Origin: CAIZQW01 sp942493055
GTDB lineage: Bacteria > Verrucomicrobiota > Kiritimatiellia > RFP12 > UBA1067
Reading direction: 5' to 3'
DNA length: 64,000 nt
NCBI GenBank assembly: GCA_942493055.1
Contig: OW818680.1
Location: 5,704,001 to 5,768,000 of the forward strand
The position numbers were made by a program, and so were the translations under genes. Positions 1-8,263 of this stretch are shown piece after piece. Positions within the stretch are counted from its first letter, which is position 1. Each line of letters begins with the position of its first letter. The notes beneath the pieces were generated by a model. The model was not told the DNA's origin. It saw nothing but the letters and a program-made list of their open reading frames with translations, and searched no databases.

Positions 1-437
1 GGCTGTGCTTTGCGCGCCGAACCAAATGCCACGCCTACATAACGCCAATGCTCGGCCTGTCCTGCATCACCCCCCAGCAGAAAACAGTTGCAGGTACGGA
101 GCACCTCTGCCACTCCCTGCGCGAGACCAGTCGCAAAATCCTCTGCGTTGCTTTCTGGCAAGGTAACCGATTGCAGGAAAAACTGAGGGGTTACACCCGA
201 TGCATACAAATCGGAAATAGTTGCGACCGCAACATTGTGGCCTATCCGTTCGGGTGTTGCCGCGCCAAAGCCGTCTTCAGCGCTGAATTCATCCATCGAG
301 ATACCCAGAATATCCCCGCCCAAGCAACACGCGCCCCAGTTGACCAGTTCGGCATCCGCTGCAAAGGGGGCATTGAGTTGCGCATGTGAGCGATCGAATT
401 TCGCTAGCATTGCTTTAATAATGTTTACTTCATTCAT
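1..437 (-). CDS. AIR synthase / ThiL-like protein, C-terminus beyond window
   Basis: The minus-strand reading frame opens with ATG at 437 and stays open to base 1 (145 codons), so only the N-terminal half is seen. The order of motifs resembles thiamine-monophosphate kinase and other PurM-like ATP-binding proteins: an acidic MDEF segment, a GHNVAVATISDLYASGV helix, a LTLPES-type strand, and an LLGGDAGQ turn where ThiL has GGDT. The start overlaps the end of the upstream lipid kinase by 8 bases, so it belongs to the same operon. True ThiL is rarely tied to UbiA and radical SAM genes, so a different phosphotransfer reaction is plausible. Family is fairly sure; substrate is unknown. Confidence 0.75.
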   Translation of the reverse strand, partial: MNEVNIIKAMLAKFDRSHAQLNAPFAADAELVNWGACCLGGDILGISMDEFSAEDGFGAATPERIGHNVAVATISDLYASGVTPQFFLQSVTLPESNAEDFATGLAQGVAEVLRTCNCFLLGGDAGQAEHWRYVGVAFGSARKAQ

Positions 438-1347
438 CACGGTCCTCGCGTAATTCAAGATCAGTAATTAAGCTGAGCGCCTTGGGCGCCAGCTCAACCC
501 GCAGGGGCAACCAGCCTTGAGGGTCGCCGTCAAACTCCACTTCGCAGCGATGCGCACTGGTGACTTCTACACGATGTCCCCAGAGCACATCAACTTTAGA
601 ACACTGAGTCATTGTTCCCCGATACAGGGCGTGGAGCAGTTTTAACATACTCATTAGCCCGCGCTGATGAACAATGACTACCGCCATTCGACCATCATCG
701 GGTAAAATGTCGAGACCGAGTTGAATGCCAGAAGCAATCCATGGATTTTTACATACAATCAAGTGATCGACTTTTTCATACGCATGCGGCACACCATCGA
801 CATTCACGTCTATGGCCAATGACCGATGCTTCAGCAATGCACTGATCACCCCGCTGAGTGTTCCGCCAAAATCACCCACATAACGCCGCAACCGATTGGA
901 TACTCGCGCGGTTTCAGCGCCTACCCCAACATTACAACTACACCCAGCCCACGCTGACGTAGCCGTGCCATCCACGGTCGCATAAGTGACGCGCAATAAG
1001 TCGATTTTGCGCTGCTTGTTTGCTTGCAGCACCGCGAGCGCAGCCACGGGTTCACAGGGTATCTGGTGAAAGCGACAAAAATCTGGACTTGTCCCCGCAT
1101 AAAGAACTCCGACTGCATCTGCCCGTCCAACCATGGCACCATTGATCACGGTATTGATCGTGCCGTCGCCGCCAACCGCCACCAGCGTCTCATGGGCAGC
1201 AACTTCACTGATGCGCTCTACGTCGTTTATGCCATTCGTTTCCATAGTACGCAAGTGGCATCCGGCGACAGCTAGACCGTGCTCCCAGTCCTTCCATAAG
1301 CGCTGACCGCGGCCATTGCGTGAACTTGGATTTTTAACCAATATCAT
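430..1347 (-). CDS. Diacylglycerol kinase-family lipid kinase
   Basis: This 305-residue protein has the DAGK/sphingosine kinase-like catalytic fold. NPSSRNGRG near the N-terminus is the phosphate-binding strand and VGGDGTINTVING is the family signature. The usual PLGTGNDFAR stretch is altered to YAGTSPDFCRFHQ. The C-terminal half contains the beta-sandwich with FDGDPQ. Members phosphorylate lipid hydroxyls such as diacylglycerol, or undecaprenol-like acceptors, at the inner membrane face. The start overlaps the radical SAM gene by 4 bases. Placed after a UbiA prenyltransferase, it may phosphorylate a prenylated or glycerol-lipid intermediate; that substrate is inferred. Confidence 0.85.
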   Translation of the reverse strand: MILVKNPSSRNGRGQRLWKDWEHGLAVAGCHLRTMETNGINDVERISEVAAHETLVAVGGDGTINTVINGAMVGRADAVGVLYAGTSPDFCRFHQIPCEPVAALAVLQANKQRKIDLLRVTYATVDGTATSAWAGCSCNVGVGAETARVSNRLRRYVGDFGGTLSGVISALLKHRSLAIDVNVDGVPHAYEKVDHLIVCKNPWIASGIQLGLDILPDDGRMAVVIVHQRGLMSMLKLLHALYRGTMTQCSKVDVLWGHRVEVTSAHRCEVEFDGDPQGWLPLRVELAPKALSLITDLELREDRDE

Positions 1348-2594
1348 TGCGGATAAACTCCTAATTTACGATAGAGTTTCGTTGGCTTACCACGATTCCA
1401 AGAGGCGACCAATTTTTGAGTATGTTCCCATGGTATGGGAGTTTCACTGATACCTTCGTCCTGGATGAGCTGTGCGATCGTGGCGGCCTGAGTACAACAC
1501 ATCCAATCTTCGCAAGGAACAGCAAACACATCGCGCATCCGTGCAAAAATCACTTCAAAAGATTCAGTGCTGACATTGCCAAAGGATAGATTTAGAAATT
1601 CACAAGGCTGTACTTCACCTGTTGCATTCACATAAAAGCGGTCGATGCCTCCTGCGGTACACCCCAGCGCTGCCGCCCGTTCTTCATAAACTTGCGCTGA
1701 TAAACACGGCCAGTTGCGCTTTGTATCCCCATTGTATTTTTCACAGGCAATTTCCAGCTCGTGTAAAAGTTCAGGGTCTGTTTGCATCCCCGTTTTGTTT
1801 CCAATCCACTGACCAGCGGCCTTCGGATGAATCAGTTGCACAAAGTCACACTGCCATTGCAATGCCAGCTCCATCAAATCATCTAACCCCGATTTGCGCA
1901 ATTCAGCTTCTGCTACCATACTGTTTAGAGCAACCATGAGGCCTGCGGCCCGAGAGAACTTCACAGCTCTTTGCGCATTTTCAAACGCACCGTCTACTCC
2001 ACAAAAAGCATCGTGCGCCTGCTTGGATGCCGAATGTAGCGAAATCATCACGCCATAAGCTCCAGCTTTATGCATTTCAATCGCATGATCCAAATCAAAC
2101 AGGTCACCGGTAATGTTGACCCATACTTCCGAGCGTGTATCTAAGCTCTGCAACAACCTGATGAGTCGATCAAATCTCAACATCGGCTCGCCACCCTCAA
2201 CGTTGAACATCGCCACACCTGCTTCGCGCATCTTATGCGCAGTTTCTATTAATTTATCTTCAGGCAAATCGCTGCCAGCATCACGCCGCTGATAACAGTG
2301 TGGGCATTTATAGCGACAGGCCTTAGTCATCGACATCACAACCGTTGCTGGACCTGGTTTAGCTTTTAGAAATTTAGCATCTAGCGCATGAAAAAAGGCA
2401 GGTGTCGGCCATGCGGGATAATACAGTTGTATTTTCCAGGTGCCGTCTTTTTGGATTGGGCGAAAATGGCGGAACGTCCACAGCATCAGGGCTGCACCTT
2501 TCAGGAGTCTCCCTGAGCGGAACGGTGATACTCTAAAACAATAGTGCCTTGTCACATCCAGTGCAATCCGCGTATAGAGCAACCATTTTTTCAT
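1344..2594 (-). CDS. Radical SAM protein with C-terminal SPASM/twitch-like domain
   Basis: Residues 93-100 hold the C-x3-C-x2-C cluster motif (CRYKCPHC) that binds the SAM-cleaving 4Fe-4S cluster, followed by NVEGGEP. The C-terminal part has more cysteines in the pattern GCTAGG...VQPCEFLN...VPCEDWMCC, as in SPASM/twitch proteins that hold auxiliary clusters. The first ~80 residues are basic and hydrophobic, suggesting membrane contact. An AGGAG-type site precedes ATG at 2594. It overlaps the lipid kinase start by 4 bases and follows UbiA by 16. SPASM proteins often act on peptides, but no precursor peptide is visible, so a lipid or quinone substrate is considered. The substrate is unknown. 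Confidence 0.85.
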   Translation of the reverse strand: MKKWLLYTRIALDVTRHYCFRVSPFRSGRLLKGAALMLWTFRHFRPIQKDGTWKIQLYYPAWPTPAFFHALDAKFLKAKPGPATVVMSMTKACRYKCPHCYQRRDAGSDLPEDKLIETAHKMREAGVAMFNVEGGEPMLRFDRLIRLLQSLDTRSEVWVNITGDLFDLDHAIEMHKAGAYGVMISLHSASKQAHDAFCGVDGAFENAQRAVKFSRAAGLMVALNSMVAEAELRKSGLDDLMELALQWQCDFVQLIHPKAAGQWIGNKTGMQTDPELLHELEIACEKYNGDTKRNWPCLSAQVYEERAAALGCTAGGIDRFYVNATGEVQPCEFLNLSFGNVSTESFEVIFARMRDVFAVPCEDWMCCTQAATIAQLIQDEGISETPIPWEHTQKLVASWNRGKPTKLYRKLGVYPQ

Positions 2595-2610
2595 TATGCA
2601 TCTCCTCTCA

Positions 2611-3594
2611 TCACGCCTTAGCGTCTTCGTGCAAACTAAATAGAAACTGAATCAGTAAGAGTGAACCCGACAACAGAAACAGCGCTAGCGTTCCGTTAAA
2701 AATGGCAATCAGTACTATTTGACCAGCAACGCAAGCCTGAATATTGATGCCTAAACTGAAATACGTGCGGTCTCCCGATGGATGGATGAAGAATCTTACG
2801 CCAGTCCATAGTTGCAGGAACAACGCTACCGCCGTGCAGAATATAAACTCTTTAGGGTAGAGGATATCGGACCAGGATAACCACCCCTTGGCAATAAACA
2901 ACATCTGACTGGCAATGACCGCAAACGCGGCGACCAACCCAACCCGCTTTGCAACATGCAATCCTCGGCGCACAATAAAGGTTCGCCGCCCGGCAGCACG
3001 GTCGCCTTCGTAGTCCTTGAAATAGGTGTAATAGGTCATTAACCCATTCATCAAAGCAACTAAAAATAAGCCGCAAATCCGGTTAGAAGTAAATAGGGGT
3101 TGCGAATATTCGCCAGCAGCTAAAAAGCCATACACGGGACACAGTGCCATCATCACGCCAAATACGACATTGCCGAGTAGAGACCACGCCTTACTATACT
3201 CATAGATAACATTCATCACAACGCCCGCCACCAGTACTCCCGCAGCTAGTGGACTCCAATACCACGACAGCCCCAGTGCCGCGCTCAAGAGAATTGCTGT
3301 TACGACCAGAGCTGGCACAACGGGTAATTTCCCGGTTACCATCGGACGATTAGGCGCATTGACCCGGTCTTCGGGCAAACCAAGCCAATCATTGACCACC
3401 TGATTAACACCCCATGCTAAAAACATGACCCCGAGAATTCCAGCCTGATGCCATAGGCTACAGTTCTGCGGATAAAGAAAAATGTAAAACGACAGCCCAA
3501 GCCAGCCACCAATTCCCGTCACAAAGCCGTAATAAAGACGCATGGTCTGTACATAATAAAAAATAAAGTCGAGTAGACGTTTCAGCAAGCTCAT
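2611..3594 (-). CDS. UbiA-family prenyltransferase
   Basis: A 327-residue, very hydrophobic protein with about eight to nine membrane segments. The two Mg-prenyl diphosphate motifs are present: NQVVNDWLGLPEDRVNAPNR (the NDxxD region) and KDYEGDRAAGRRT (second DxxxD). The family moves prenyl chains onto aromatic rings, as in menaquinone, ubiquinone and tocopherol synthesis, or onto glycerol phosphate ethers (DGGGP synthase). The sequence looks closer to the chlorophyll synthase/DGGGP synthase side, but this is judged by eye. The start overlaps the TetR stop (ATGA) and has an AAAGGAG ribosome site. Likely the core enzyme of the operon. Confidence 0.85.
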   Translation of the reverse strand: MSLLKRLLDFIFYYVQTMRLYYGFVTGIGGWLGLSFYIFLYPQNCSLWHQAGILGVMFLAWGVNQVVNDWLGLPEDRVNAPNRPMVTGKLPVVPALVVTAILLSAALGLSWYWSPLAAGVLVAGVVMNVIYEYSKAWSLLGNVVFGVMMALCPVYGFLAAGEYSQPLFTSNRICGLFLVALMNGLMTYYTYFKDYEGDRAAGRRTFIVRRGLHVAKRVGLVAAFAVIASQMLFIAKGWLSWSDILYPKEFIFCTAVALFLQLWTGVRFFIHPSGDRTYFSLGINIQACVAGQIVLIAIFNGTLALFLLSGSLLLIQFLFSLHEDAKA

Positions 3595-4178
3595 CTTTTC
3601 TTCTCCTTTATCGTTGGAGCAGACTCCAGCATTTTCACCGCCAGATCCCCAACCTCATCTGCATAAGCCGATGGCCATATTGGCAAACGACCGTAATAAT
3701 GCATAATAATGGGTTGGGATACCGCGCCCATTAACATGGCTGCTCGCAATACCAGCCGATTAGCATCGCCCCCTAACATCGATCCTAGACCCTGAATGAC
3801 GATATCGCTTGGATTGTGTTCCTTGCCGACTAAATCTTCTTCGCGAAAATCGTGATAGTTTAAAATCATAAAAGCATAGCCGATTTGGTGCGCCCGATAG
3901 TAATCATAAATGAAACGAACAGCTTCACGCAGACGCGCCTGCCAAGTGGCATCAATGCACATTGCTTCGGTCAGCCCGGACGAAAACTGTTCGACCTCAC
4001 GAATAAACAGCGCTTTGGCTAATGCATTCTTGCTGACATAATGACGATACAAGGCCCCTTCGGTTACGCCGGCTGCGACTGAAATTTCCTTGATCGACAC
4101 ATTCGCCAGCCCGTGACGCGCAAACAACGCGAGTGCGGCTGACTCTATGTCTCCCTTTTTCTTTGCTGGTCTTCCCAT
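3591..4178 (-). CDS. TetR/AcrR-family transcriptional regulator
   Basis: 195 residues with a typical TetR N-terminal helix-turn-helix: GRPAKKKGDIESAALALF, then VSIKEISVAAGVTEGALYRHY, in which the recognition helix ends in LYRHY. The C-terminal ligand domain is variable, as is usual for the family. It is the first gene of the minus-strand operon and its stop overlaps the UbiA start, so it is likely autoregulated. A strong palindrome lies 50 bases upstream (4228-4243) and is the likely operator. The inducer is probably a lipid or prenyl compound; that is inferred only from the genes it precedes. Confidence 0.9.
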   Translation of the reverse strand: MGRPAKKKGDIESAALALFARHGLANVSIKEISVAAGVTEGALYRHYVSKNALAKALFIREVEQFSSGLTEAMCIDATWQARLREAVRFIYDYYRAHQIGYAFMILNYHDFREEDLVGKEHNPSDIVIQGLGSMLGGDANRLVLRAAMLMGAVSQPIIMHYYGRLPIWPSAYADEVGDLAVKMLESAPTIKEKKR

Positions 4179-4227
4179 ATTCGAACTCTCTTTTTTGGCG
4201 AAGTGATGCCTTTTGCTGTGCTAGTTA

Positions 4228-4243
4228 GTAAGTAAATACTTAC
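4228..4243. promoter_or_regulatory. Candidate TetR operator
   Basis: GTAAGTAAATACTTAC is a near-perfect palindrome: 7 of 8 positions match between the halves. It sits inside a longer run of repeated TAAG/CTTA units (4222-4250). It lies 50 bases upstream of the TetR start, between that operon and the plus-strand genes, as expected for an autoregulating TetR protein. No clear -10/-35 pair could be assigned with confidence. Confidence 0.6.
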
Positions 4244-4297
4244 TTACTTTATCAGGACGTGTGTTTGCTGTCAAGTGTGCAGCATTTAAAAAGTGAT

Positions 4298-4362
4298 CTT
4301 GTTTTCCGAGTATTAAAAGGTTTATATTATCAACATGACAACAGTTCAAGAAATCTAAAAAT
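4298..4362 (+). pseudogene. Remnant of antitoxin-like gene start (duplicate of 6042-6106)
   Basis: The stretch aligns with the region around the start of the small gene at 6079. Shared blocks are CTTGTTTTC, AAAAG.TTTAT.TTATCA.C and ATGACAACAGTTCAAGAAAT. Here the frame closes after seven residues (MTTVQEI, TAA at 4356-4358). It therefore keeps a 5' leader, a start codon and the first codons only. It is best read as a decayed partial copy left by a duplication or rearrangement. Confidence 0.6.
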
Positions 4363-4405
4363 TGCAATTAGCATACAATCAAAGCTACTTCACACGGTCT
4401 AAACT

Positions 4406-5104
4406 ATGACTAGAGCAATACTCAAAGATGCTTGGAACGTGTATAAAAGCAACTTCGGTGTCATAGCGGCGGTGATACTCGCCGTCTGCTTGCCAATCGA
4501 CCTGCTGAGCAGCTACATGGACTACTTTGTCTTTGATCCAGACGACTTTCGAAAGTCCTTCAAGTTGTCTCGCTTCCTCGACAATTTCATAGGCATTATT
4601 GCAACCGCTGCCATTATTGCCGTCGGGTATAAAGCCAGTTTAGGAGAACGTTCATCCTTTCGAAGTGCAATGAGTACGGGTGCAACTTCATGGGGCAGGA
4701 TGTGGTGGACACGCTTTCTGTCTGGGGTGGCTATCATCCTTGGCTGTCTTCTCCTGTTCGCCCCAGGGCTCTATCTGATGATCCGTCTGTCCCTTGTTGA
4801 GTCAATAGCGGTCTGCGAGCATGTTTCGGGACCTACGGCCATGCGCAGGAGTTTTGAAGTGACAAGAGGTCGCGTCTGGAAGCTCTTTTTACTGGGTGTG
4901 GCCTTCGGTACGATCATGATTATCCTGATGGGCTGTGTGGTGCTTCCCTCGATATTCATCCCTGCACTGGATCATTGGCTTGTTGATGCCGCCACCACAC
5001 TGTTTGCTGATTTTATTGGAGCTTATGGCACCCTCTGCCTCTTGTCCGCGTATGTGACCTTCTCTACACCGCTCCGTGCGGAAAGTGTTGTTGTAGAAAA
5101 ATGA
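4406..5104 (+). CDS. Multi-pass membrane protein, YciC/GPDPase-membrane-domain-like
   Basis: 232 residues with roughly five to six hydrophobic segments: residues ~18-36, ~62-75, ~103-128, ~157-178 and ~195-222. It starts with a short amphipathic stretch (ILKDAWNVYKSNFG), and AMRRSFEVTRGRVWKLF is the conserved-looking cytoplasmic loop. This pattern resembles the YciC/UPF0259 and glycerophosphodiester phosphodiesterase membrane-domain families, whose function is poorly known. The stop overlaps the start of the hydrolase gene (ATGA), so the two are translated together. No catalytic residues can be named. Confidence 0.7.
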   Translation: MTRAILKDAWNVYKSNFGVIAAVILAVCLPIDLLSSYMDYFVFDPDDFRKSFKLSRFLDNFIGIIATAAIIAVGYKASLGERSSFRSAMSTGATSWGRMWWTRFLSGVAIILGCLLLFAPGLYLMIRLSLVESIAVCEHVSGPTAMRRSFEVTRGRVWKLFLLGVAFGTIMIILMGCVVLPSIFIPALDHWLVDAATTLFADFIGAYGTLCLLSAYVTFSTPLRAESVVVEK

Positions 5105-5769
5105 TCTCAGCGACACCCATTATATTGCTGTCGGGCATGGGGGCTGATGCTCGTGTATTTGCGAAGCAGATAGAGTCTTTGCCTCAAATCACGGTTCCGA
5201 TTTGGATTGATCCGTTGCCGAAAGAATCACTCGCCTCCTATTCCATGCGACTTGCCAAGACAATTGATCCCGGAAGACCCTGCTATATCGGAGGTGCATC
5301 GTTCGGTGGGTTCATTGCTTTGGAAATGATTCAGCATCTGGATGTGAAGGCCTGTTTCCTGATCGGCAGTGTGCGCTCGCCCAAAGAATTTCCGAGTGCC
5401 TTCAAGACGTTAAAGAAAATGTCGTACGTGGCAGACGCGCTGCCTTTTGAGGTGGCCACCCTTCTGAGTAAAGTAGCCTTACTATCAAGTGGTTGCTCTT
5501 CTAAAAGCCACTTGACTGCATTAGTGAAGCAGATGTCAGACTCAGATGCTTCATTTCTTCGCTGGGCCTGTCGCGCGGTGATCGAGTGGCCAGGTGCTGA
5601 AAACATTGGAAGCACGCCCGTATTTCAAATTCATGGCGGTAACGATCTCGTTTTGCCAGTCAAGAATACAAAGCCCGACACTGTCGTCCCTGGCGCAGGG
5701 CATGCACTGTCTATGTCACACCCCGATGAGGTGACGGCATTTCTGAGACGCTTTATAGCTCTCGATTGA
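5101..5769 (+). CDS. Alpha/beta hydrolase
   Basis: 222 residues. LLSGMGADARVF is the oxyanion loop, GGASFGG carries the nucleophile serine in a G-x-S-x-G elbow, HGGNDLVLP contributes the acid region, and GAGHALSMSHP supplies the catalytic histidine. No signal peptide is seen, so it should be cytoplasmic. It overlaps the membrane protein gene by 4 bases. The fold and triad are clear; the ester or other substrate cannot be told. Confidence 0.85.
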   Translation: MISATPIILLSGMGADARVFAKQIESLPQITVPIWIDPLPKESLASYSMRLAKTIDPGRPCYIGGASFGGFIALEMIQHLDVKACFLIGSVRSPKEFPSAFKTLKKMSYVADALPFEVATLLSKVALLSSGCSSKSHLTALVKQMSDSDASFLRWACRAVIEWPGAENIGSTPVFQIHGGNDLVLPVKNTKPDTVVPGAGHALSMSHPDEVTAFLRRFIALD

Positions 5770-5934
5770 CATGCACTGAACTTCAATTCGTTTCCCCACG
5801 AAACACACTAAAAGCACGAAAAAAATTCCGCTTCAGTTTTTTGAATGGATCGACAGGATTCTGAGAATGAGAATTCAAAACAGCAATCCGCGTCAATCCG
5901 CGCAATCCGTAGCTTAAAGTTGCCAGGCAGTTTG

Positions 5935-6037
5935 TTCGCGTTCGGCAGCCGCCGGAATAGAGCGGTACCGCTTTCCCGTCTGCACAACGCGAAAGCGGTG
6001 TCGCGCAGAATAACCCTTGAAACCGCACTCCCAAAAA
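5935..6037. repeat. GC-rich palindromic repeat, family R1, copy 1
   Basis: A diverged copy in reverse orientation of the element at 57332-57440 and 59035-59143. Shared parts are the ACCGCTTTCxCG / CGxGAAAGCGGTGTCGCGC core and an ACCGCACTCC.AAAA end. It lies in the gap after the hydrolase gene. The arms can fold on each other. No reading frame of note is inside. Confidence 0.6.
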
Positions 6038-6078
6038 CAAACTTGTTTTCATAGGGGCAAAAGATTTATCTTATCACC

Positions 6079-6243
6079 ATGACAACAGTTCAAGAAATAG
6101 AAAAAGCAGTTCAGGACTTGCCATTGAACGAGCTTAATTCTTTTCGCACTTGGTTTGATGAGTACGATTCAAATGCGTGGGACAAACAGTTTGAACAGGA
6201 TGCCCAGAACGGAAAACTGGATGCCTTGGCTGGACGAGAATAA
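6079..6243 (+). CDS. Short antitoxin-like protein, probably truncated orphan
   Basis: 54 residues beginning MTTVQEIEKAVQDLP and containing FRTWFDEYDSNAWDKQFEQD and GKLDAL. This matches the pattern of small ParD/RelB-like antitoxins paired with RelE/ParE toxins (EIExAIxxLPxxELxxFRxWF...WDxQIExDxxxGKLDxLA). Those are usually about 70 residues and end in an ALxxxxxGxxxxL toxin-binding tail; this one stops right after GRE. No toxin gene follows. It is likely a truncated, orphaned antitoxin. A partial copy of its start lies at 4298-4362. Confidence 0.6.
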   Translation: MTTVQEIEKAVQDLPLNELNSFRTWFDEYDSNAWDKQFEQDAQNGKLDALAGRE

Positions 6244-6481
6244 CTCGAAATAAAGCAATCTGATTTTTCACACGGAGGCACAGAGGCACGGAGAAGAAAA
6301 TTTAGTGGCAGCAGGCCGTTGGGAATATTTTTACCGCAAAGGACGCATAGAACACAGAGAAAAGAGATGTACCCTGAACACACAAAAAAGCATTTAGAAG
6401 TTGATCTTTGCGATCCTTGTGTTCTTTGCGGTAAAAACTGAACCCTGACACCCGAAAATCAACATTCACTCCGGATGGAGA
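6244..6481. repeat. Non-coding gap with dispersed low-complexity repeat
   Basis: No convincing gene is present. The stretch holds phrases such as ACACGGAGGCACAGAGGCAC and TTTACCGCAAAGGACGCATAG, then GATCTTTGCGATCCTTGTG. The closely similar GATCTTTGAGATCTTTGTG and ACCGCA...ACGCATAGAAC occur at 45200-45350. It is a dispersed intergenic repeat of unknown role. Confidence 0.5.
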
Positions 6482-8245
6482 TTAAGGGACGCAAATCTCC
6501 AAAGCAGCAGGCAAGCTGGCCGTCTTTGTGATCGTCTTGCCATTGTGGTTGACGGTGATGGTGTAGTCGCCCAGGAAGCCGCGCGTTTTAAAGGCACCTG
6601 TGCTATCGGTCTTGCCTTCGAGATCCGTCCGCCATTGCTTCCGCACGAGATCCATCCAGACTTGTCCCGCAGGCTTGATCGACCAATCCCTGCGGTAGTA
6701 GGCGGCATTGGGTCTCCAGTGTGAGCCTTCCCAGAAGCCCCATGACAGGACGGCGACGACAGCAGGATGGCTGAAGGTCGTGATCAGAAAATCACGGGTG
6801 AAGTCAGCTTGGAATTGTTCATCCTCAGTGTCAATGTCGTGCTCGGTGACAGAGATACTGAGTCCGATTTTTGCAAATCGGTCGAGGATGCTCAGCATGC
6901 GTTCCGGCGGCGTTGCAGCCCCGCCGAAATGGCCCTGCATCCCAAGCCCGTTGATAGGTGCGCCGTTGTCCTTCAAGAAGCGCAGGGTCTTCTCAAAATG
7001 GTCTTGATGCCTGAAATCCATGCCGCCTGAGGAGAGAATGGAGTAGTCGTTCAGGTAGAGGTTAGCTTTTGGCTCATACGCCCGTGCAAGTTTAAACCAT
7101 TGGATCATCTCGTCATTGCCCAAAATGTTCATCACATCGTGGTTGTCGTAGGGTTCGTTGATCACATCCCAGTCCACAACTTTGCCGCACATTGTGGCGA
7201 CTTCATTCGTGATGTGCTCGTTGATTCGCTTGCGGAGCGCAGCAGGATCGTCCTTCAGGTTCACGAGATCCCGTGGCGTATTTTTCCAGGAGGGCCAGAC
7301 CAGGCAATGTCCGCGTATTTCAATGTTATGATCACGCAACCATTGCGTGGCTTTCAGAATGTCGGCATGATGTCTTGGATTATCCCAGCTCTGCCACTTG
7401 AGGTCGTTCTCAAAGACGACGCGTGAAAAGTTGTCCGCAATGATTTTGCGATACTGCTCACCCGTGTCATCCTGTCGTAAAATATTTCGCACGGTGACAG
7501 CTGAGCCCCACCCAAACGCTTGGCGTATCTGAGTGACCTTGACCGTCGCATTCGGCAGACGTTTGCCAGTGCTGTCTTTTACGACGACAGAGAGGTCGCC
7601 TTTGCGGAACTGCTCGATACGCTTGTTCGCCTCGATGCGCCAGGGCGCGTTGGGTTCGGAGCCGGGGTAGGTGATGCGCATGCGTGGCAGGGTGCGATAA
7701 TCGACCTTGGTTCCAAAGGAGAGCACTTCAAAATCAGCAATTTCAACGGTCTGGATGCGGTATCCTAAGTTGAAGCCGATCAAAGCGCCGTCTGCTGGGG
7801 AGTTGTTGTCGATCCGGACTGGAAAATAATATTCCTTCCATTCCCTTGAAAGGTCGACCTCCTGGAAGAGTTCCTTGGTAAAGGGCTGTCCATTTTTCTC
7901 GATGACCACGGATATGCGCGCAAGGCCGCTTTCGTCTTTCTGCGCATGGCCGCGGGCGAAGAAACGGAGAAAGACCACATCCTGCTTGTTGAGGGCGCAC
8001 GTCGTGCGAAAACGAATATGCTCGTCCCACTTCTGCGGAGGGACAACGGATATTTCAGCTTGAACAGCTTGTGTGAAGGGCTCCCCGGTGACGGGTATGA
8101 GCGCACGGGTTCCGAATTTGGAATCGCTCTTCTTGGGCAAGGATCCCAAAGCGTTTTTTGCGATGACAGGCTCGCCTCCAGGCGGAAACGTAACTGCGTG
8201 TGCGAAAGAGGCGGAGAGTAAAAGGGAGAAAAATAGATGCTTCAT
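6482..8245 (-). CDS. Secreted GH10 endo-1,4-beta-xylanase
   Basis: 587 residues. A signal peptide (FFSLLLSASFAHA) is followed by a ~180-residue beta-sandwich region that may bind carbohydrate, then a GH10 TIM barrel from ~residue 205. The acid/base glutamate is E364 in WDVINEP and the nucleophile is E468 in ISVTEHD. The conserved FENDLKW and GHCLVWP motifs are also present. A short beta-domain ends the protein. GH10 enzymes cut internal xylan linkages outside the cell or in the periplasm. It is followed on the same strand by sulfatases and an esterase, which points to a decorated or sulfated xylan-like substrate. Confidence 0.93.
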   Translation of the reverse strand: MKHLFFSLLLSASFAHAVTFPPGGEPVIAKNALGSLPKKSDSKFGTRALIPVTGEPFTQAVQAEISVVPPQKWDEHIRFRTTCALNKQDVVFLRFFARGHAQKDESGLARISVVIEKNGQPFTKELFQEVDLSREWKEYYFPVRIDNNSPADGALIGFNLGYRIQTVEIADFEVLSFGTKVDYRTLPRMRITYPGSEPNAPWRIEANKRIEQFRKGDLSVVVKDSTGKRLPNATVKVTQIRQAFGWGSAVTVRNILRQDDTGEQYRKIIADNFSRVVFENDLKWQSWDNPRHHADILKATQWLRDHNIEIRGHCLVWPSWKNTPRDLVNLKDDPAALRKRINEHITNEVATMCGKVVDWDVINEPYDNHDVMNILGNDEMIQWFKLARAYEPKANLYLNDYSILSSGGMDFRHQDHFEKTLRFLKDNGAPINGLGMQGHFGGAATPPERMLSILDRFAKIGLSISVTEHDIDTEDEQFQADFTRDFLITTFSHPAVVAVLSWGFWEGSHWRPNAAYYRRDWSIKPAGQVWMDLVRKQWRTDLEGKTDSTGAFKTRGFLGDYTITVNHNGKTITKTASLPAALEICVP

Positions 8246-8263
8246 GAATGGGGTCTTTCCTGC

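Noticed and set aside
48..453. Two plus-strand frames at the left edge
   Set aside because: The minus strand encodes a clear ThiL-like protein over the same bases, so these are shadows.
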